A stretch of 64,000 nucleotides of DNA from Neorhizobium sp. (GTDB taxonomy: Bacteria; Pseudomonadota; Alphaproteobacteria; Rhizobiales; Rhizobiaceae), in the NCBI GenBank assembly GCA_028283725.1, contig JAPWKC010000004.1:1-64000 (forward strand), written 5' to 3'. Made by a program: the position numbers and the translations under genes. Below, one piece after another: positions 33,812 to 43,331 of this stretch. Under the pieces are notes generated by a model that did not search any database, had not been told where the DNA came from, and saw only the letters and a program-made list of their open reading frames with translations. Within the stretch, counting starts at the first letter, position 1. Each line of letters opens with the position of its first letter.

Positions 33812-34050
33812 CGTGTTGCCTTCTCGATCAGGATGCTTGCCTGCATAAGACAGGGAAACATTGCTTCGCACTTATCGGTACCAGCGTGCTCGCAGCCGAT
33901 GGACAGGCAGCGGCGTATCTCGGCGAATTCAATGTGCGCGCCGAACTTCTTCACCAAGGCCTTTCGCTCATACGATCCGAACCGGTCACAGCGTCGGCAG
34001 GCCATATCGATGGTGTCGCCACGATAGTCGCGTAGGCGGGGCAAGCTCAT
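33808..34050 (-). CDS. Small Cys-rich protein, probable zinc ribbon
   Basis: 80 residues from ATG 34050, overlapping the previous stop by four bases (a longer frame starts at 34080). A-C-R-R-C-D-R-F-G-S, R-C-L-S-I-G-C and K-C-E-A-M-F-P-C give two Cys pairs and may bind zinc. Function unknown; part of the SOS-type operon. Confidence 0.55.
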   Translation of the reverse strand: MSLPRLRDYRGDTIDMACRRCDRFGSYERKALVKKFGAHIEFAEIRRCLSIGCEHAGTDKCEAMFPCLMQASILIEKATR

Positions 34051-34343
34051 GGCGCGCTTCGCTCCCGTCGAAGTGGCCATCCACCCGGCGGCCGCTCTTT
34101 TCCGGCTTTCGCTGCCCGGACGTCCAGCACCCTCGCTGCCTCACGCCGCGCGAGTTCCCGCGTGGGCGCTTTAACTTCCACCGACCACTTGCCGCAGACG
34201 AAGCGGTATTCCTTCTCTTTGGCGGAAAACTCGCAGCCAGCAACAAACACCTCTCGCAGCCTGCGCCGCTCGGCAAAGCCGATGCCCTTGCCGTTATTGT
34301 CCCACCATTTGTCAAAGCCTCTATCGAACGCTGTGTTTGGCAT
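34047..34343 (-). CDS. Small basic protein of unknown function
   Basis: 98 residues from ATG 34343 (M-P-N-T-A-F-D-R-G-F-D-K-W-W-D). A longer upstream frame is an artefact of the preceding gene. Central C-E-F-S-A-K-E-K-E-Y-R-F-V-C and an Arg-rich C-terminus (T-R-E-L-A-R-R-E-A-A-R) suggest a nucleic-acid-binding role. Coupled to its neighbour by ATGA. Confidence 0.55.
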   Translation of the reverse strand: MPNTAFDRGFDKWWDNNGKGIGFAERRRLREVFVAGCEFSAKEKEYRFVCGKWSVEVKAPTRELARREAARVLDVRAAKAGKERPPGGWPLRRERSAP

Positions 34344-34353
34344 GGGACGGCTC

Positions 34354-34590
34354 TTAGGCAGCGAGGTCAGCGATTTCGCCGTGCTTCGAAAGCAGGCGAG
34401 GGGTGCCCATCTCGCCGGATTCTTCATCCACCATGACGGCATAGGCCGCGACGCCGACGAAGCGATCGGCCATGGCGGCTGCGATGCGCTCGGCAGACGC
34501 TGAGTTTGAGGCTTGGCGCATTTCACCTGGCACGATATTCCCGCGGTTCTTCTTGAACGGCAAGACGATGAATTTCTCTGCTGTGGCCAT
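34354..34590 (-). CDS. First gene of the SOS-type operon, unknown function
   Basis: 78 residues from ATG 34590 (AAGGGG upstream). K-F-I-V-L-P-F-K-K-N-R-G-N-I and an Ala-rich helix (A-A-A-M-A-D-R-F-V-G-V-A-A-Y-A-V-M-V-D-E-E-S-G-E). I recognise no family. It is the first gene behind a LexA-type box, so it may be DNA-damage induced. Confidence 0.55.
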   Translation of the reverse strand: MATAEKFIVLPFKKNRGNIVPGEMRQASNSASAERIAAAMADRFVGVAAYAVMVDEESGEMGTPRLLSKHGEIADLAA

Positions 34591-34608
34591 GGTGATATCC
34601 CCTTGTGT

Positions 34609-34643
34609 GTTCTCTTTATGTTCTCGTTTGTCGAGTGAGTCAA
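34609..34643 (-). promoter_or_regulatory. Sigma70-type promoter overlapped by LexA (SOS) box
   Basis: On the minus strand TTGACT (34638-34643) and CATAAA (34615-34620) are 17 bases apart. Overlapping the -10 is GAAC-ATAAAGA-GAAC (34609-34623), an exact GAAC-N7-GAAC, the alphaproteobacterial LexA operator. The ATG at 34590 is about 18 bases past the expected start. LexA would repress this operon until DNA damage. Confidence 0.7.
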
Positions 34644-34851
34644 CCGAGATGGCCGCAGATCGTCTAGGGATGGTTCGATACGCGCTGTGACCGCTATGCC
34701 TTGGGACGGGATATGCTAGCACCCCACCGGTTCATCGAGAGCAGTCCCAAACCCTCGTAATTTTATCAGGTATCGGAACCTTATGTAACTTCAGTCCGTT
34801 AGGGCGGTCCACGGATAAGCGTGGTTAAAAGAAAATACGAGGAGACTACCC

Positions 34852-35325
34852 ATGAAGAAGATTATTGCCGCAGCCGTTTCGTTCGCCGCCCTCACCGGTG
34901 CAGCATACGCGCAACAGCCTGCCGCTCCGGCAACCTCCTCCTCGCAGCCAGCAGCAGCAGGCTCCGATGCCACACTGGTCGGCCCTGGTATCGCCATGGG
35001 CACCGCTGCAACGATGCCGCTGAAGTACGTTGAGATCAAAGATACTGATCTGGTGACATCGAAGCTCGTAGGCGTCGAAATCTACAACAAACAGAACGAT
35101 GACATCGGCAAGATCTCGGACGTCGTCATTGGCAACGGAAAGTCGGTTATCGGCATCGTCGCAAGCGTCGGCGGCTTCCTCGGCATGGGCACGAGCTATG
35201 TAGTGCTGGATCCCGCTTCGGTCGCGCTGAACAACGACAACGGCACCTGGAAGGCCTATGTCGACACGAACAAGGATGCACTGTCGAAGGCACCGAAGCT
35301 CGACTACGACAAGTTCACGAAGTGA
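34852..35325 (+). CDS. Exported PRC-barrel domain protein
   Basis: 157 residues with a Sec signal (M-K-K-I-I-A-A-A-V-S-F-A-A-L-T-G-A-A-Y-A). An Ala/Pro/Ser linker leads to a PRC-barrel (L-V-G-V-E-I-Y-N-K-Q-N-D-D-I-G-K-I-S-D-V-V-I). It has its own upstream space and terminator between the SOS-type operon and the integrase, so it looks like host-type cargo rather than a phage gene. GAGGAG precedes the ATG. Likely periplasmic; function unclear. Confidence 0.75.
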   Translation: MKKIIAAAVSFAALTGAAYAQQPAAPATSSSQPAAAGSDATLVGPGIAMGTAATMPLKYVEIKDTDLVTSKLVGVEIYNKQNDDIGKISDVVIGNGKSVIGIVASVGGFLGMGTSYVVLDPASVALNNDNGTWKAYVDTNKDALSKAPKLDYDKFTK

Positions 35326-35379
35326 CGTTGGGGTAATCACCCCCTCCGCAAGCAAGATCTTCGGCTGAAGTCGAACGAG

Positions 35380-35410
35380 AGGCCGGGGTTTCGCCCCGGC
35401 CTTTCTGGTT
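35380..35410. terminator. Terminator between PRC-barrel gene and integrase
   Basis: AGGCCGGGG (35380-35388) pairs with CCCCGGCCT (35394-35402) around TTTCG, followed by TTCTGGTTTT. Separates two convergent genes. Confidence 0.65.
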
Positions 35411-35432
35411 TTGGTTACCGTCTCGTAGCGAT

Positions 35433-36554
35433 TCAGCCGAACCGAGCGACGTTCCCGCGTGATGGAAGCCACTGCCAGCCTTCATACTTGTCGCCCATCT
35501 GCCGAATGTGGGTGTAGCGTTTCAGGCTCACCCATGATCGATGGCCTGAGACCGTTGCGACATGCGGGATATCCCACCCGAGTTCAAATAGGCGGCTCAC
35601 GCCTTCATGCCGTAGGTCATGGAAATGCAGGTCTTCGACGCCGACTACCGGGCATGCGCGCGTGAAGTTTGTGCTGATGGTCCTGTGGTTGAACGGGAAG
35701 ATCAGATCCCCATCTCTCGGCATCAAATCAATGACGGCCATCGCTGGATCGGGCAGGGTGCACCATACGTTGTTGCCGATTTTCTGACCCGGATGTTTCA
35801 TGTCGCGAACTAGAATACGCGCATTTTTCGGGTCGTAATCGTTCCACTGGAGGCGGGTAATCTCCTCAAGTCTCCGGGTGGAGAAAAGGGCGAACAGGAT
35901 AATCTTGTCCATGGGCATCGGGTTGCCCCGCTCGTTGCGCTCCACGAAGTGAGACAGGATCTTGTCCAGTTCTTCCAATGTAGGGCGCCGATCGCGCGTG
36001 TCGCTTCGGCTTGTGACGCCCATTCTGGATGATACGGTCGTCGCGTCCTTAAACGCCTGCTGATCAAGCTTGAAACCCCACATGGGCCTCGCTACCGCAA
36101 ACACCGACCCAAGGTGCGACAGGTAGTTTCCGACCGTCTGAGGCTTCCTCGGCCTGTTTTCGACGGCATCCCCGTCAGGGGTCCAACCATCAAGCAAATC
36201 CTTGGCGAAGCCTGCTATGTCCGCGCTCGCTATGTCCCGGCAGTTTTTGCCGGCCAAAGGATGCTTTCTGATGGTCTCAAGGCATTGCGCCTTTGTCTTC
36301 CCCATCACCTTCAGCATTCCCTTGCAATATTCGTCGATTGCATCGCCGAGCGTCACGTCTGGTGCGTTCACCTCATCGAGCGCGCCAGGAACCGCCAATT
36401 CGGTTTCTCGCTTCTTCAGCCATGCCGACGCTGCCGGCCGACGGTCGAAGGTCTGGGCTTCCGAGTGGACGATAGCTCCGGCTCGCTTTATCCGAATCTG
36501 TGCGGTATAAGCCCTCGAACCATCCTTGCGCTTCCGTTCTACGATCGTTCCCAT
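35433..36554 (-). CDS. int: Tyrosine site-specific recombinase (phage integrase)
   Basis: 373 residues. Catalytic residues are visible: R227/R228 in F-S-T-R-R-L-E-E-I-T-R-L, the H-D-L-R-H-E-G box, G-H-R-S-W, and the nucleophile Y347 in K-R-Y-T-H-I. The N-terminal half is a SAM-like arm-binding domain. Facing the dusA start from 90 bases away, it marks the right end of the prophage and should recombine at the 5' end of dusA. Confidence 0.9.
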   Translation of the reverse strand: MGTIVERKRKDGSRAYTAQIRIKRAGAIVHSEAQTFDRRPAASAWLKKRETELAVPGALDEVNAPDVTLGDAIDEYCKGMLKVMGKTKAQCLETIRKHPLAGKNCRDIASADIAGFAKDLLDGWTPDGDAVENRPRKPQTVGNYLSHLGSVFAVARPMWGFKLDQQAFKDATTVSSRMGVTSRSDTRDRRPTLEELDKILSHFVERNERGNPMPMDKIILFALFSTRRLEEITRLQWNDYDPKNARILVRDMKHPGQKIGNNVWCTLPDPAMAVIDLMPRDGDLIFPFNHRTISTNFTRACPVVGVEDLHFHDLRHEGVSRLFELGWDIPHVATVSGHRSWVSLKRYTHIRQMGDKYEGWQWLPSRGNVARFG

Positions 36555-36644
36555 GCGGTGCTACAAACCCATGCTGAAGTGCTACGCCGTAGCATTATCA
36601 TCGACAGAACGGGCGTCAACGGGCAGAGATAGAAGATAACCGGC

Positions 36645-37733
36645 ATGAACGAAGAAAAGACGAAACCGGAACAGACCCGGAAATCGCCCTATTCCGCGGG
36701 CAAGGTGTTTGCGGTCGCCCCCATGATTGACTGGACCGATCGCCATTGCCGGTACCTCCACCGGCAGCTTTCGTCGCGCGCGCTTCTCTATACGGAGATG
36801 GTGGTTGCGGATGCGATCATCCATGGGCCGCGCGACCGTCTTCTGGGGTATTCCGATGCCGAACATCCGGTTGCGTTGCAGCTGGGTGGCTCGGATGCGG
36901 CCAAGCTTTCGCAAGCGATCCGGATCGCCGCCGATTACGGCTATGACGAGATCAACCTCAATGTCGGCTGCCCGTCCGACCGGGTGCAGTCCGGCACGTT
37001 CGGCGCCTGCCTGATGCGCGATGCGGCGCATGTGGCCGATCTCATCGCCGCGATGAAACAGGTTTCGCCGGTTCCGGTGACGGTCAAGTGCCGGATCGGC
37101 GTCGACGACCAGGAACCGGGCGAGGTTCTGCCCGATTTTCTGCAAAGAATGATCGGCGCGGGTGCCGATGCGATCTGGATCCATGCCCGCAAGGCCTGGC
37201 TTCAGGGCCTGTCGCCGAAGGAAAACCGCGAGGTCCCGCCACTCGATTACGAGCTGGTGCACCGGATGAAGCGTGAAAACCCGGCGGTCTTCCTCGGCAT
37301 CAATGGCGGTATCAAGGATCTCGACGAGGCCGCACGTCACCTTGCGGTGATGGATGGCGTCATGCTCGGCCGTGCCGCCTACCAGAATACCGGATTGCTT
37401 GCCGGCGTCGATGCGCTGATCGGTGGCTCTGGCTCTGGCTCTGGCCCGGCGACGGGCGAGACGGACTGGATGGCCTTGCGGGATGCGATGATCGCCTATG
37501 CGCAGACGGTGATGGCCTCCGGCGGGCGTCTGCATCATGTGACGCGGCATATGGTCGGCCTGTTCCAGGGCTATGCCGGGGCTCGCCGGTTCCGGCAGAT
37601 CCTGTCGTCGGAGGCGACGAAGCCGGGTGCGGGCGTCGAGATCATCGAAGCAGCCTTTTCGGCCGTCGATTTCGCAAGCGCACCGCGCGACGATGTGCCG
37701 GACCGCGCCGGCGAACAGCGTCTGGCGGGGTAA
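36645..37733 (+). CDS. dusA: tRNA-dihydrouridine(20/20a) synthase DusA
   Basis: 362 residues; FMN-dependent reduction of U20/U20a in tRNA. V-A-P-M-I-D-W-T-D-R-H-C-R at the start, L-N-V-G-C-P-S-D-R-V-Q-S-G-T-F-G-A-C (C122 the likely catalytic acid) and K-C-R-I-G-V-D-D are the family motifs. The 5' end, around V-A-P-M-I-D-W-T-D, is a known attachment site for prophages in many bacteria, and the integrase lies just upstream. The reading frame is intact, so the att exchange restored it. Confidence 0.9.
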   Translation: MNEEKTKPEQTRKSPYSAGKVFAVAPMIDWTDRHCRYLHRQLSSRALLYTEMVVADAIIHGPRDRLLGYSDAEHPVALQLGGSDAAKLSQAIRIAADYGYDEINLNVGCPSDRVQSGTFGACLMRDAAHVADLIAAMKQVSPVPVTVKCRIGVDDQEPGEVLPDFLQRMIGAGADAIWIHARKAWLQGLSPKENREVPPLDYELVHRMKRENPAVFLGINGGIKDLDEAARHLAVMDGVMLGRAAYQNTGLLAGVDALIGGSGSGSGPATGETDWMALRDAMIAYAQTVMASGGRLHHVTRHMVGLFQGYAGARRFRQILSSEATKPGAGVEIIEAAFSAVDFASAPRDDVPDRAGEQRLAG

Positions 37734-37785
37734 GGCTCTGGCCGGTGTCAGGAGCCGGCGGCTGCGAGGCGCTCTGTGCGAACCG

Positions 37786-38112
37786 TCAGTCGCGCTTCAT
37801 CGTCATCAGCATCTGCCACATATCGGCGCCCGTCTCGAAGACGGCGGCGTTGGCGGCAAAGGCCGTGCGGGTTTCGATCACCGTCGTCATCTCGTCGGCA
37901 AGATCGACATTCGAACCGTCCGGTGCGGTTGGTGCGCCGGAAGGCGTCACGGTGGCGGAAACGCCGCCGCCTGCCGTCTCCGACAGACCGGTCGTCTGCC
38001 GGTCATAGCCGGGCGTGGCCGCATTGGCGACATTGCCGGCGGTCGCGGCCAGCCGCTTCGTCTGGGCCTGCATGCCGGACAATGACGTGGCCATGACGGA
38101 TGATATGCCCAT
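37786..38112 (-). CDS. Flagellar basal-body rod protein FlgC-like
   Basis: 108 residues. The FlgB/C/F/G-type N-terminus (M-A-T-S-L-S-G-M-Q-A-Q-T-K-R-L-A-A-T-A-G-N) and a C-terminal helix with A-A-V-F-E-T-G-A-D-M resemble rod proteins, but it is shorter than FlgC (about 135). It stands apart from a flagellar cluster, as in several rhizobia. Upstream are tandem GGGAAC hexamers in the ribosome-site region. Confidence 0.7.
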   Translation of the reverse strand: MGISSVMATSLSGMQAQTKRLAATAGNVANAATPGYDRQTTGLSETAGGGVSATVTPSGAPTAPDGSNVDLADEMTTVIETRTAFAANAAVFETGADMWQMLMTMKRD

Positions 38113-38113
38113 C

Positions 38114-38131
38114 GTTCCCGTTCCCGTTCCC
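38114..38131 (-). repeat. Three tandem hexamers before the FlgC-like gene
   Basis: GGGAAC is repeated three times (38114-38131) right before the ATG. The unit occupies the ribosome-binding position, so changes in copy number could change translation. Confidence 0.5.
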
Positions 38132-38239
38132 GTTTGTGTCGGACCTTCATCTTGCGGCAGGGGCCGTCAAGGAACGGTGAAGGGCGGCGGTTAAGCGATT
38201 GTCGCAGGTCGCGGCCGATCTGTGCCGAAACGGGACCCG

Positions 38240-39163
38240 TTACTTCAGGCTGATCAGCGCCGTGCCGACGATCGCAAGTGCCGCCCCGCCCCAGGCGTGG
38301 GCGCGCGGCCTCTGGCCGCTGCGGATCCAGACCATCGGCAGGATGACGATCGGGGTCATCGACGACAGCGTCGACACGAGCCCGACATTGCCATTGGTCA
38401 GCGCCGCCATCAGGAGAACCATGCCGAGCGCCGTGCCGAAGAAGGAGGCGGTGACGGCAAGGCCGAGATCGCTCACCCTGAACGTCGCCGTGTCGCGGCG
38501 AAGGGAAGGCAGCGCCAGAATGGCCCAGAAGCAGATGACGGCGAAGCCGGAGCGGACGGCCATCGCGGCAAACGGATCGATGCCGGAGGCCATGGCCGGG
38601 CGGGCGGCAAGGCTGCCGAGCGCCTGTCCGAGCGCCGTGACGACGCCGAGCGTGATGCCGAGCATGGAGGTCGGCGGAGACGGTGGTGCCGGCGCCTCGA
38701 TCGGCTTGTCGTCGGCGAGCGGGATCATGGCCGGCGGACGACGGCGCCGCAGGCCGATGGCGATGACGATGCCGGTCAGGATCAGCACGACGCCGAAAGC
38801 CTGGCGGGCGGAGATCGTCTCACCGAAGGCGAGATAGCCGAAGACCAGCGCGAAGGGCGAGGCGAGCGAGAAGAGAAGCGCCGTCACCCGCGGACCTGCG
38901 ATATAGATCGAGGCGAAATAGGTGGTCGAGGCGATCACGATGCCGGCAAGGCTCGACAGCGCCAGAGCCTCGATCTGCCACATCCCGAGGCTGGCCCAGC
39001 CGCCGACCAGCGTGGTCATGACGGCGGTGAACAGAAAGGCGGCCGTCAGCTGCCAGCGCGCCAGCCGCATCAGCGGCACGCGGCCGTTCAATTCGTTGAC
39101 GAACATCGAGCTCAGCGCGATGCAGATGGCGGAACCGATGGCAAGCGCTTCGGAGATGAACAC
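38240..39163 (-). CDS. DMT-family transporter (EamA)
   Basis: 307 residues in two EamA repeats, about ten transmembrane helices. I chose GTG 39163 because AAGGA precedes it; the ATG at 39223 would add 20 polar residues with no ribosome site. A linker with P-A-P-P-S-P-P lies between the two halves. Substrate unknown. Confidence 0.75.
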   Translation of the reverse strand: MFISEALAIGSAICIALSSMFVNELNGRVPLMRLARWQLTAAFLFTAVMTTLVGGWASLGMWQIEALALSSLAGIVIASTTYFASIYIAGPRVTALLFSLASPFALVFGYLAFGETISARQAFGVVLILTGIVIAIGLRRRRPPAMIPLADDKPIEAPAPPSPPTSMLGITLGVVTALGQALGSLAARPAMASGIDPFAAMAVRSGFAVICFWAILALPSLRRDTATFRVSDLGLAVTASFFGTALGMVLLMAALTNGNVGLVSTLSSMTPIVILPMVWIRSGQRPRAHAWGGAALAIVGTALISLK

Positions 39164-39247
39164 GGGCGGGCGATCCTTCAGGGAGAAGGAGCGCTCTATG
39201 GCGCAGGACCGGTTCAAATACAAGCGCCGTCGGGGATCTGACGAGGT

Positions 39248-39802
39248 TCAGACCATGCGCGACAAGGTCTCGTCCTTCTTCACCAGCCGATGCCAGACGA
39301 CCGCTGCCAGATGCAGGCCGAGCACGATGAAGAACAGATAGGCGCCGTATTCGTGGATGGTGCCGACCAGACGGCCGAAATTGCGGTCGTGATCCATCAG
39401 GTTCGGCCAGTTGAACAGGCCGAACCACGGGATATCGCGGCCTTCGGCGCCGGACGTGATGTAGCCCGCCACCGGCATCAGCAGCATCAGCGCATAAAGC
39501 AGACCGTGGCCCACGCGGGCAGCAATCCTGACATGCCGGTGCTGCTCCTTCTGCCAGTAGGGTTCGCCGCGATAGGCGCGCACGGGAATGCGCAGCACGA
39601 GCAGTGCCAGCGCCGTCATGCCGAGCGACTTGTGGATGGTCATCAGGAACTCACGCTCCGGCGTGTGGTCCAGATAGGCGCAGTAGAGACCGATGGCGAG
39701 CGCCAGGACGATGACCACCGCCATGATCCAGTGAAGAGCGCGCTGCATGCGCGAATAGCGGTAATGGGACCTGTTTCGATAGGTCGTCTGCGTCAGGCTC
39801 AA
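39248..39802 (-). CDS. Cytochrome b561
   Basis: About 184 residues from TTG 39802 (GGAG seven bases upstream); ATG 39748 and 39877 are alternatives. Four transmembrane helices with heme-ligand histidines: R-A-L-H-W-I-M-A-V-V, T-I-H-K-S-L-G-M, R-V-G-H-G-L-L-Y and L-G-L-H-L-A-A-V-V-W-H. A di-heme membrane protein that oxidises quinol or passes electrons to periplasmic acceptors such as superoxide. Confidence 0.75.
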   Translation of the reverse strand: MSLTQTTYRNRSHYRYSRMQRALHWIMAVVIVLALAIGLYCAYLDHTPEREFLMTIHKSLGMTALALLVLRIPVRAYRGEPYWQKEQHRHVRIAARVGHGLLYALMLLMPVAGYITSGAEGRDIPWFGLFNWPNLMDHDRNFGRLVGTIHEYGAYLFFIVLGLHLAAVVWHRLVKKDETLSRMV

Positions 39803-39938
39803 AGCGAATCTCCGGTTGTGGCACAGCCGGATTGCGGCAATGCGTGGGCTGGAATTAAGGCCGCGGTGCAGGGTCAAGCGAAGTTGATGCGCCGTGATGA
39901 CGCTTGCGTGACGCCGAGTGATGGTGAAGCTTGTCTGG

Positions 39939-39973
39939 AAAAAGCGATTGAGGGGGCTTTCGCCCCCTCAATC
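39939..39973 (-). terminator. Terminator of the gcvTHP operon
   Basis: GATTGAGGGGG (39946-39956) pairs with CCCCCTCAATC (39963-39973) around CTTTCG. Read leftward it ends in GCTTTTT (39939-39945), a Rho-independent terminator 34 bases after gcvP. Confidence 0.75.
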
Positions 39974-40006
39974 TTTCCTATCCATCGATCTGGTCAAGAC
40001 GCCGCC

Positions 40007-42883
40007 TTACTCGGCGGCTTCCGCATAATCCTCCAGCGGAGGGCAGGTGCAGACCAGATTGCGGTCGCCATAGACATTGTCGATGCGATTGACCGAGGAC
40101 CAGTATTTATCGACGCGGAACGAGCCGGGCGGGAAGCAGGCCTGTTCGCGCGAGTAGGGACGATCCCACTCGCCGACCAAGTCTTCCACCGTGTGCGGCG
40201 CGTTCTTTAGCGGGTTGTTGAGCTTGTCGGAGCGGCCTTCCTCGATGTCGCGGGCTTCCTCGCGGATCGCCAGCATGGCTTCGCAGAAACGGTCGATCTC
40301 GGCCTTGGTTTCGGATTCCGTCGGCTCGATCATCAGCGTGCCGGCAACCGGCCAGCTCATGGTCGGGGCATGGAAGCCGCAGTCGATCAGGCGCTTGGCG
40401 ACATCGTCCACCGTGACGCCGGCAGAGACGTTGAGCGGACGCGTATCGATGATGCATTCATGCGCCACGCGGCCGGCCTCGGACTTGTAGAGCACGTCAT
40501 AGGCGCCCTTCAGGCGGGCTGCGATATAGTTGGCGTTGAGGATCGCAACCTTGGTCGCCTGTGTGAGGCCTTCGCCGCCCATCATCAGGCAGTAGGACCA
40601 GGAGATCGGCAGGATCGAGGGCGAGCCGAACGGGGCTGCCGACACAGCACCTTCACGACCGAGACCCTGACCGTCGAATTCCGGATGGCCCGGCAGGTAG
40701 GGTGCCAGATGCGCCTTGACGCCGATCGGACCCATGCCGGGGCCACCGCCGCCATGCGGAATGCAGAAGGTCTTGTGCAGGTTGAGGTGGCTGACGTCGG
40801 AGCCGATGTCACCGGGGCGGGACAGGCCGACCATGGCGTTCATGTTGGCGCCGTCGAGATAGACCTGACCGCCGTGGCTGTGGGTGATCTCGCAGATCTC
40901 CTTCGCCGTCTCCTCGAACACGCCGTGGGTGGACGGGTAGGTGATCATGCAGCATGACAGGTTTGCCGCATACTGTTCGGCCTTGGCGCGGAAATCGTCG
41001 AGGTCGATATCGCCATTGTCACGCACCTTGACGACCACGACCTTCATGCCGACCATCTGGGCCGAGGCCGGGTTGGTGCCGTGGGCCGAGGTCGGGATGA
41101 GGCAGACGTCGCGATGCGTGTCGCCATTGGCGATGTGGTAGTTGCGGATGGTCAGAAGGCCCGCATATTCGCCCTGCGCACCGGAATTCGGCTGCATGGA
41201 GAAGGCGTCATAGCCCGTGACCTGGCAGAGCTTGGCCGAGAGGTCGTCCAGCATTTCCTTGTAGCCAAGCGCCTGATCGGCGGGAACGAACGGATGGATA
41301 TCCGAAAATTCCGGCCAGGTGATCGGCAGCATTTCCGCCGTGGCGTTCAGTTTCATCGTGCAGGAGCCGAGCGGGATCATCGCGCGGTCGAGCGCAAGGT
41401 CACGGTCCGACAGGCGGCGGATGTAGCGGGTCATCTCGCTTTCGGCGCGGTTCATGTGGAAGATCGGATGGGTCATGTAATCCGATTTTCTCAAGAGCGC
41501 TGCCGGCAGGCGGTAGGAGGGCTCGAAATCCGAGACCTTGAACTGGCCACCGAAGGCACGCCAGACGGCTTCGAGCGTTGCCGGACGGGTGCGCTCGTCG
41601 AGCGACATGCCGATCTTCGTCTCACCGACCTTGCGCAGGTTGACGCCTTCGGCGACGGCCGCGCGCATGATCAGGCCCTGCATGTGGCCGACGTCCACGG
41701 TGATCGTGTCGAAGAAGGTTTCGGGTTCGATCGTGTAGCCGAGCTTTTCGAGGCCCTTGGCCATCAGCACGGCCTTCTTGTGGACCTGCTGGGCGATCGC
41801 CTTCAGACCTTGCGGACCGTGGAAGACGCCGTACATCGAGGCCATGACGGCGAGCAGAACCTGCGCGGTGCAGATGTTCGACGTCGCCTTTTCGCGGCGG
41901 ATATGCTGTTCGCGGGTCTGCAGCGACAGGCGGTAGGCGCGGTTGCCACGGGCATCGACCGAGACGCCGACGAGGCGGCCGGGCATGGCGCGCTTGTGGG
42001 CATCCTTGACGGCCATGTAGGCGGCATGCGGGCCACCATAGCCGACCGGAACGCCGAAGCGCTGCGACGAGCCGATGGCGATGTCGGCGCCCATTTCGCC
42101 GGGCGACTTCAGGAGCGTCAGCGCCAGAAGGTCGGCTGCGACGGCTGCCACCGCACCGGTCTGGTGCAGGCGGGAGATGAGGCCGGTAAAGTCACGGACT
42201 TCGCCATGCGTGCCCGGATACTGGAAGATCGCGCCGAAGACGTCGACCGGATCGAGATCTGTCATCGGATCGCCGACGATCACCGACCAGCCGAGCGGGG
42301 CGGCACGGGTTTCGATCAGCGAAATCGTCTGCGGGTGGCAGGCGCTATCGACGAAGAAGGCGGTCGCCTTCGACTTTGCCTGACGCTGGCAGAGCGCCAT
42401 GGCTTCGGCGGCGGCCGTCGCTTCATCGAGAAGCGAGGCATTGGCGACGTCGAGACCGGTCAGATCCGAGATCATCGTCTGGAAGTTCAGGAGCGCTTCG
42501 AGGCGGCCTTGCGAGATTTCCGGCTGGTAGGGCGTGTAGGCCGTGTACCAGGCCGGATTTTCCAGAATATTGCGCTGGATGACCGGCGGGGTGACGGTGC
42601 CGTAATAGCCCTGGCCGATCAGCGAGGTCAGGACCTGGTTCTTGTTGGCGGTCTCGCGCAGCTTGTCGAGGGCTTCCCGTTCGGAGAGCGCCGCACCCCA
42701 GGTCAGCGGGATCTCCTGACGGATGGAAGCGGGAACCGTGGCGTCGATCAGGGCGTCGAGCGATTTGTAGCCGATGACCTTCAGCATCTCGGCCATTTCG
42801 GCCGGAGACGGGCCGATATGGCGACGGTTGGCGAAATCGTACGGATCGTAATCCGTGAAGTGGAAATCGGTGCTGTCGGTCAT
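40007..42883 (-). CDS. gcvP: Glycine dehydrogenase (decarboxylating), P protein
   Basis: 958 residues; PLP-dependent decarboxylation of glycine, first step of the glycine cleavage complex. I use ATG 42883, which overlaps the gcvH stop (ATGA); a longer frame to 42967 lies within gcvH. The PLP lysine is K704 in [17 protein letters not shown]. Both fused GcvP halves are complete, ending C-P-P-L-E-D-Y. Third gene of gcvT-gcvH-gcvP behind the glycine riboswitch. Confidence 0.9.
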   Translation of the reverse strand: MTDSTDFHFTDYDPYDFANRRHIGPSPAEMAEMLKVIGYKSLDALIDATVPASIRQEIPLTWGAALSEREALDKLRETANKNQVLTSLIGQGYYGTVTPPVIQRNILENPAWYTAYTPYQPEISQGRLEALLNFQTMISDLTGLDVANASLLDEATAAAEAMALCQRQAKSKATAFFVDSACHPQTISLIETRAAPLGWSVIVGDPMTDLDPVDVFGAIFQYPGTHGEVRDFTGLISRLHQTGAVAAVAADLLALTLLKSPGEMGADIAIGSSQRFGVPVGYGGPHAAYMAVKDAHKRAMPGRLVGVSVDARGNRAYRLSLQTREQHIRREKATSNICTAQVLLAVMASMYGVFHGPQGLKAIAQQVHKKAVLMAKGLEKLGYTIEPETFFDTITVDVGHMQGLIMRAAVAEGVNLRKVGETKIGMSLDERTRPATLEAVWRAFGGQFKVSDFEPSYRLPAALLRKSDYMTHPIFHMNRAESEMTRYIRRLSDRDLALDRAMIPLGSCTMKLNATAEMLPITWPEFSDIHPFVPADQALGYKEMLDDLSAKLCQVTGYDAFSMQPNSGAQGEYAGLLTIRNYHIANGDTHRDVCLIPTSAHGTNPASAQMVGMKVVVVKVRDNGDIDLDDFRAKAEQYAANLSCCMITYPSTHGVFEETAKEICEITHSHGGQVYLDGANMNAMVGLSRPGDIGSDVSHLNLHKTFCIPHGGGGPGMGPIGVKAHLAPYLPGHPEFDGQGLGREGAVSAAPFGSPSILPISWSYCLMMGGEGLTQATKVAILNANYIAARLKGAYDVLYKSEAGRVAHECIIDTRPLNVSAGVTVDDVAKRLIDCGFHAPTMSWPVAGTLMIEPTESETKAEIDRFCEAMLAIREEARDIEEGRSDKLNNPLKNAPHTVEDLVGEWDRPYSREQACFPPGSFRVDKYWSSVNRIDNVYGDRNLVCTCPPLEDYAEAAE

Positions 42884-43245
42884 CAGGCAATCATGTCCTT
42901 GTAGGCGGCTTCGTCCATGAGGCCGTCCGCGTCGGAGACGTTCTTCAGCTTGAGCTTGAAGAACCATGCGGCACCTTCAGGATCGGAATTGACCAGCGAG
43001 GGGTCGTCGACGATCGCCTGGTTGACTTCGGTGACTTCGCCATCGAGCGGCGCGTAGACGTCGGAGGCGGCCTTGACGCTCTCGACGGTGGCGGCATTGC
43101 CATCCTTCGTCAGTTCGGCGCCGACTTCCGGCAGTTCGACGAAAACGAGGTCGCCCAGCTGTTCTGCGGCGTGGGTGGTGATGCCGACGGTGGCGACATC
43201 GCCTTCAAGCTTCAGCCATTCGTGTTCTGCGGTAAATTTCAGCAT
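42883..43245 (-). CDS. gcvH: Glycine cleavage H protein
   Basis: 120 residues, lipoyl carrier of the complex. Start at ATG 43245 with GGAGAG upstream. The lipoylated lysine is K58 in V-E-S-V-K-A-A-S. Coupled to gcvP. Confidence 0.9.
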   Translation of the reverse strand: MLKFTAEHEWLKLEGDVATVGITTHAAEQLGDLVFVELPEVGAELTKDGNAATVESVKAASDVYAPLDGEVTEVNQAIVDDPSLVNSDPEGAAWFFKLKLKNVSDADGLMDEAAYKDMIA

Positions 43246-43331
43246 GGAGAGATCCTCTCTGAAAGGGGAAACTGGGGAAGTGAAAACTGTCTTGTCTGTG
43301 TCGGTGTGATGGCCTTCCGGCCAGCACGAAA

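Noticed and set aside
41081-42904. Long plus-strand open frame (607 codons) antisense to gcvP
   Set aside because: Composition is a codon shadow; gcvP is complete on the other strand.
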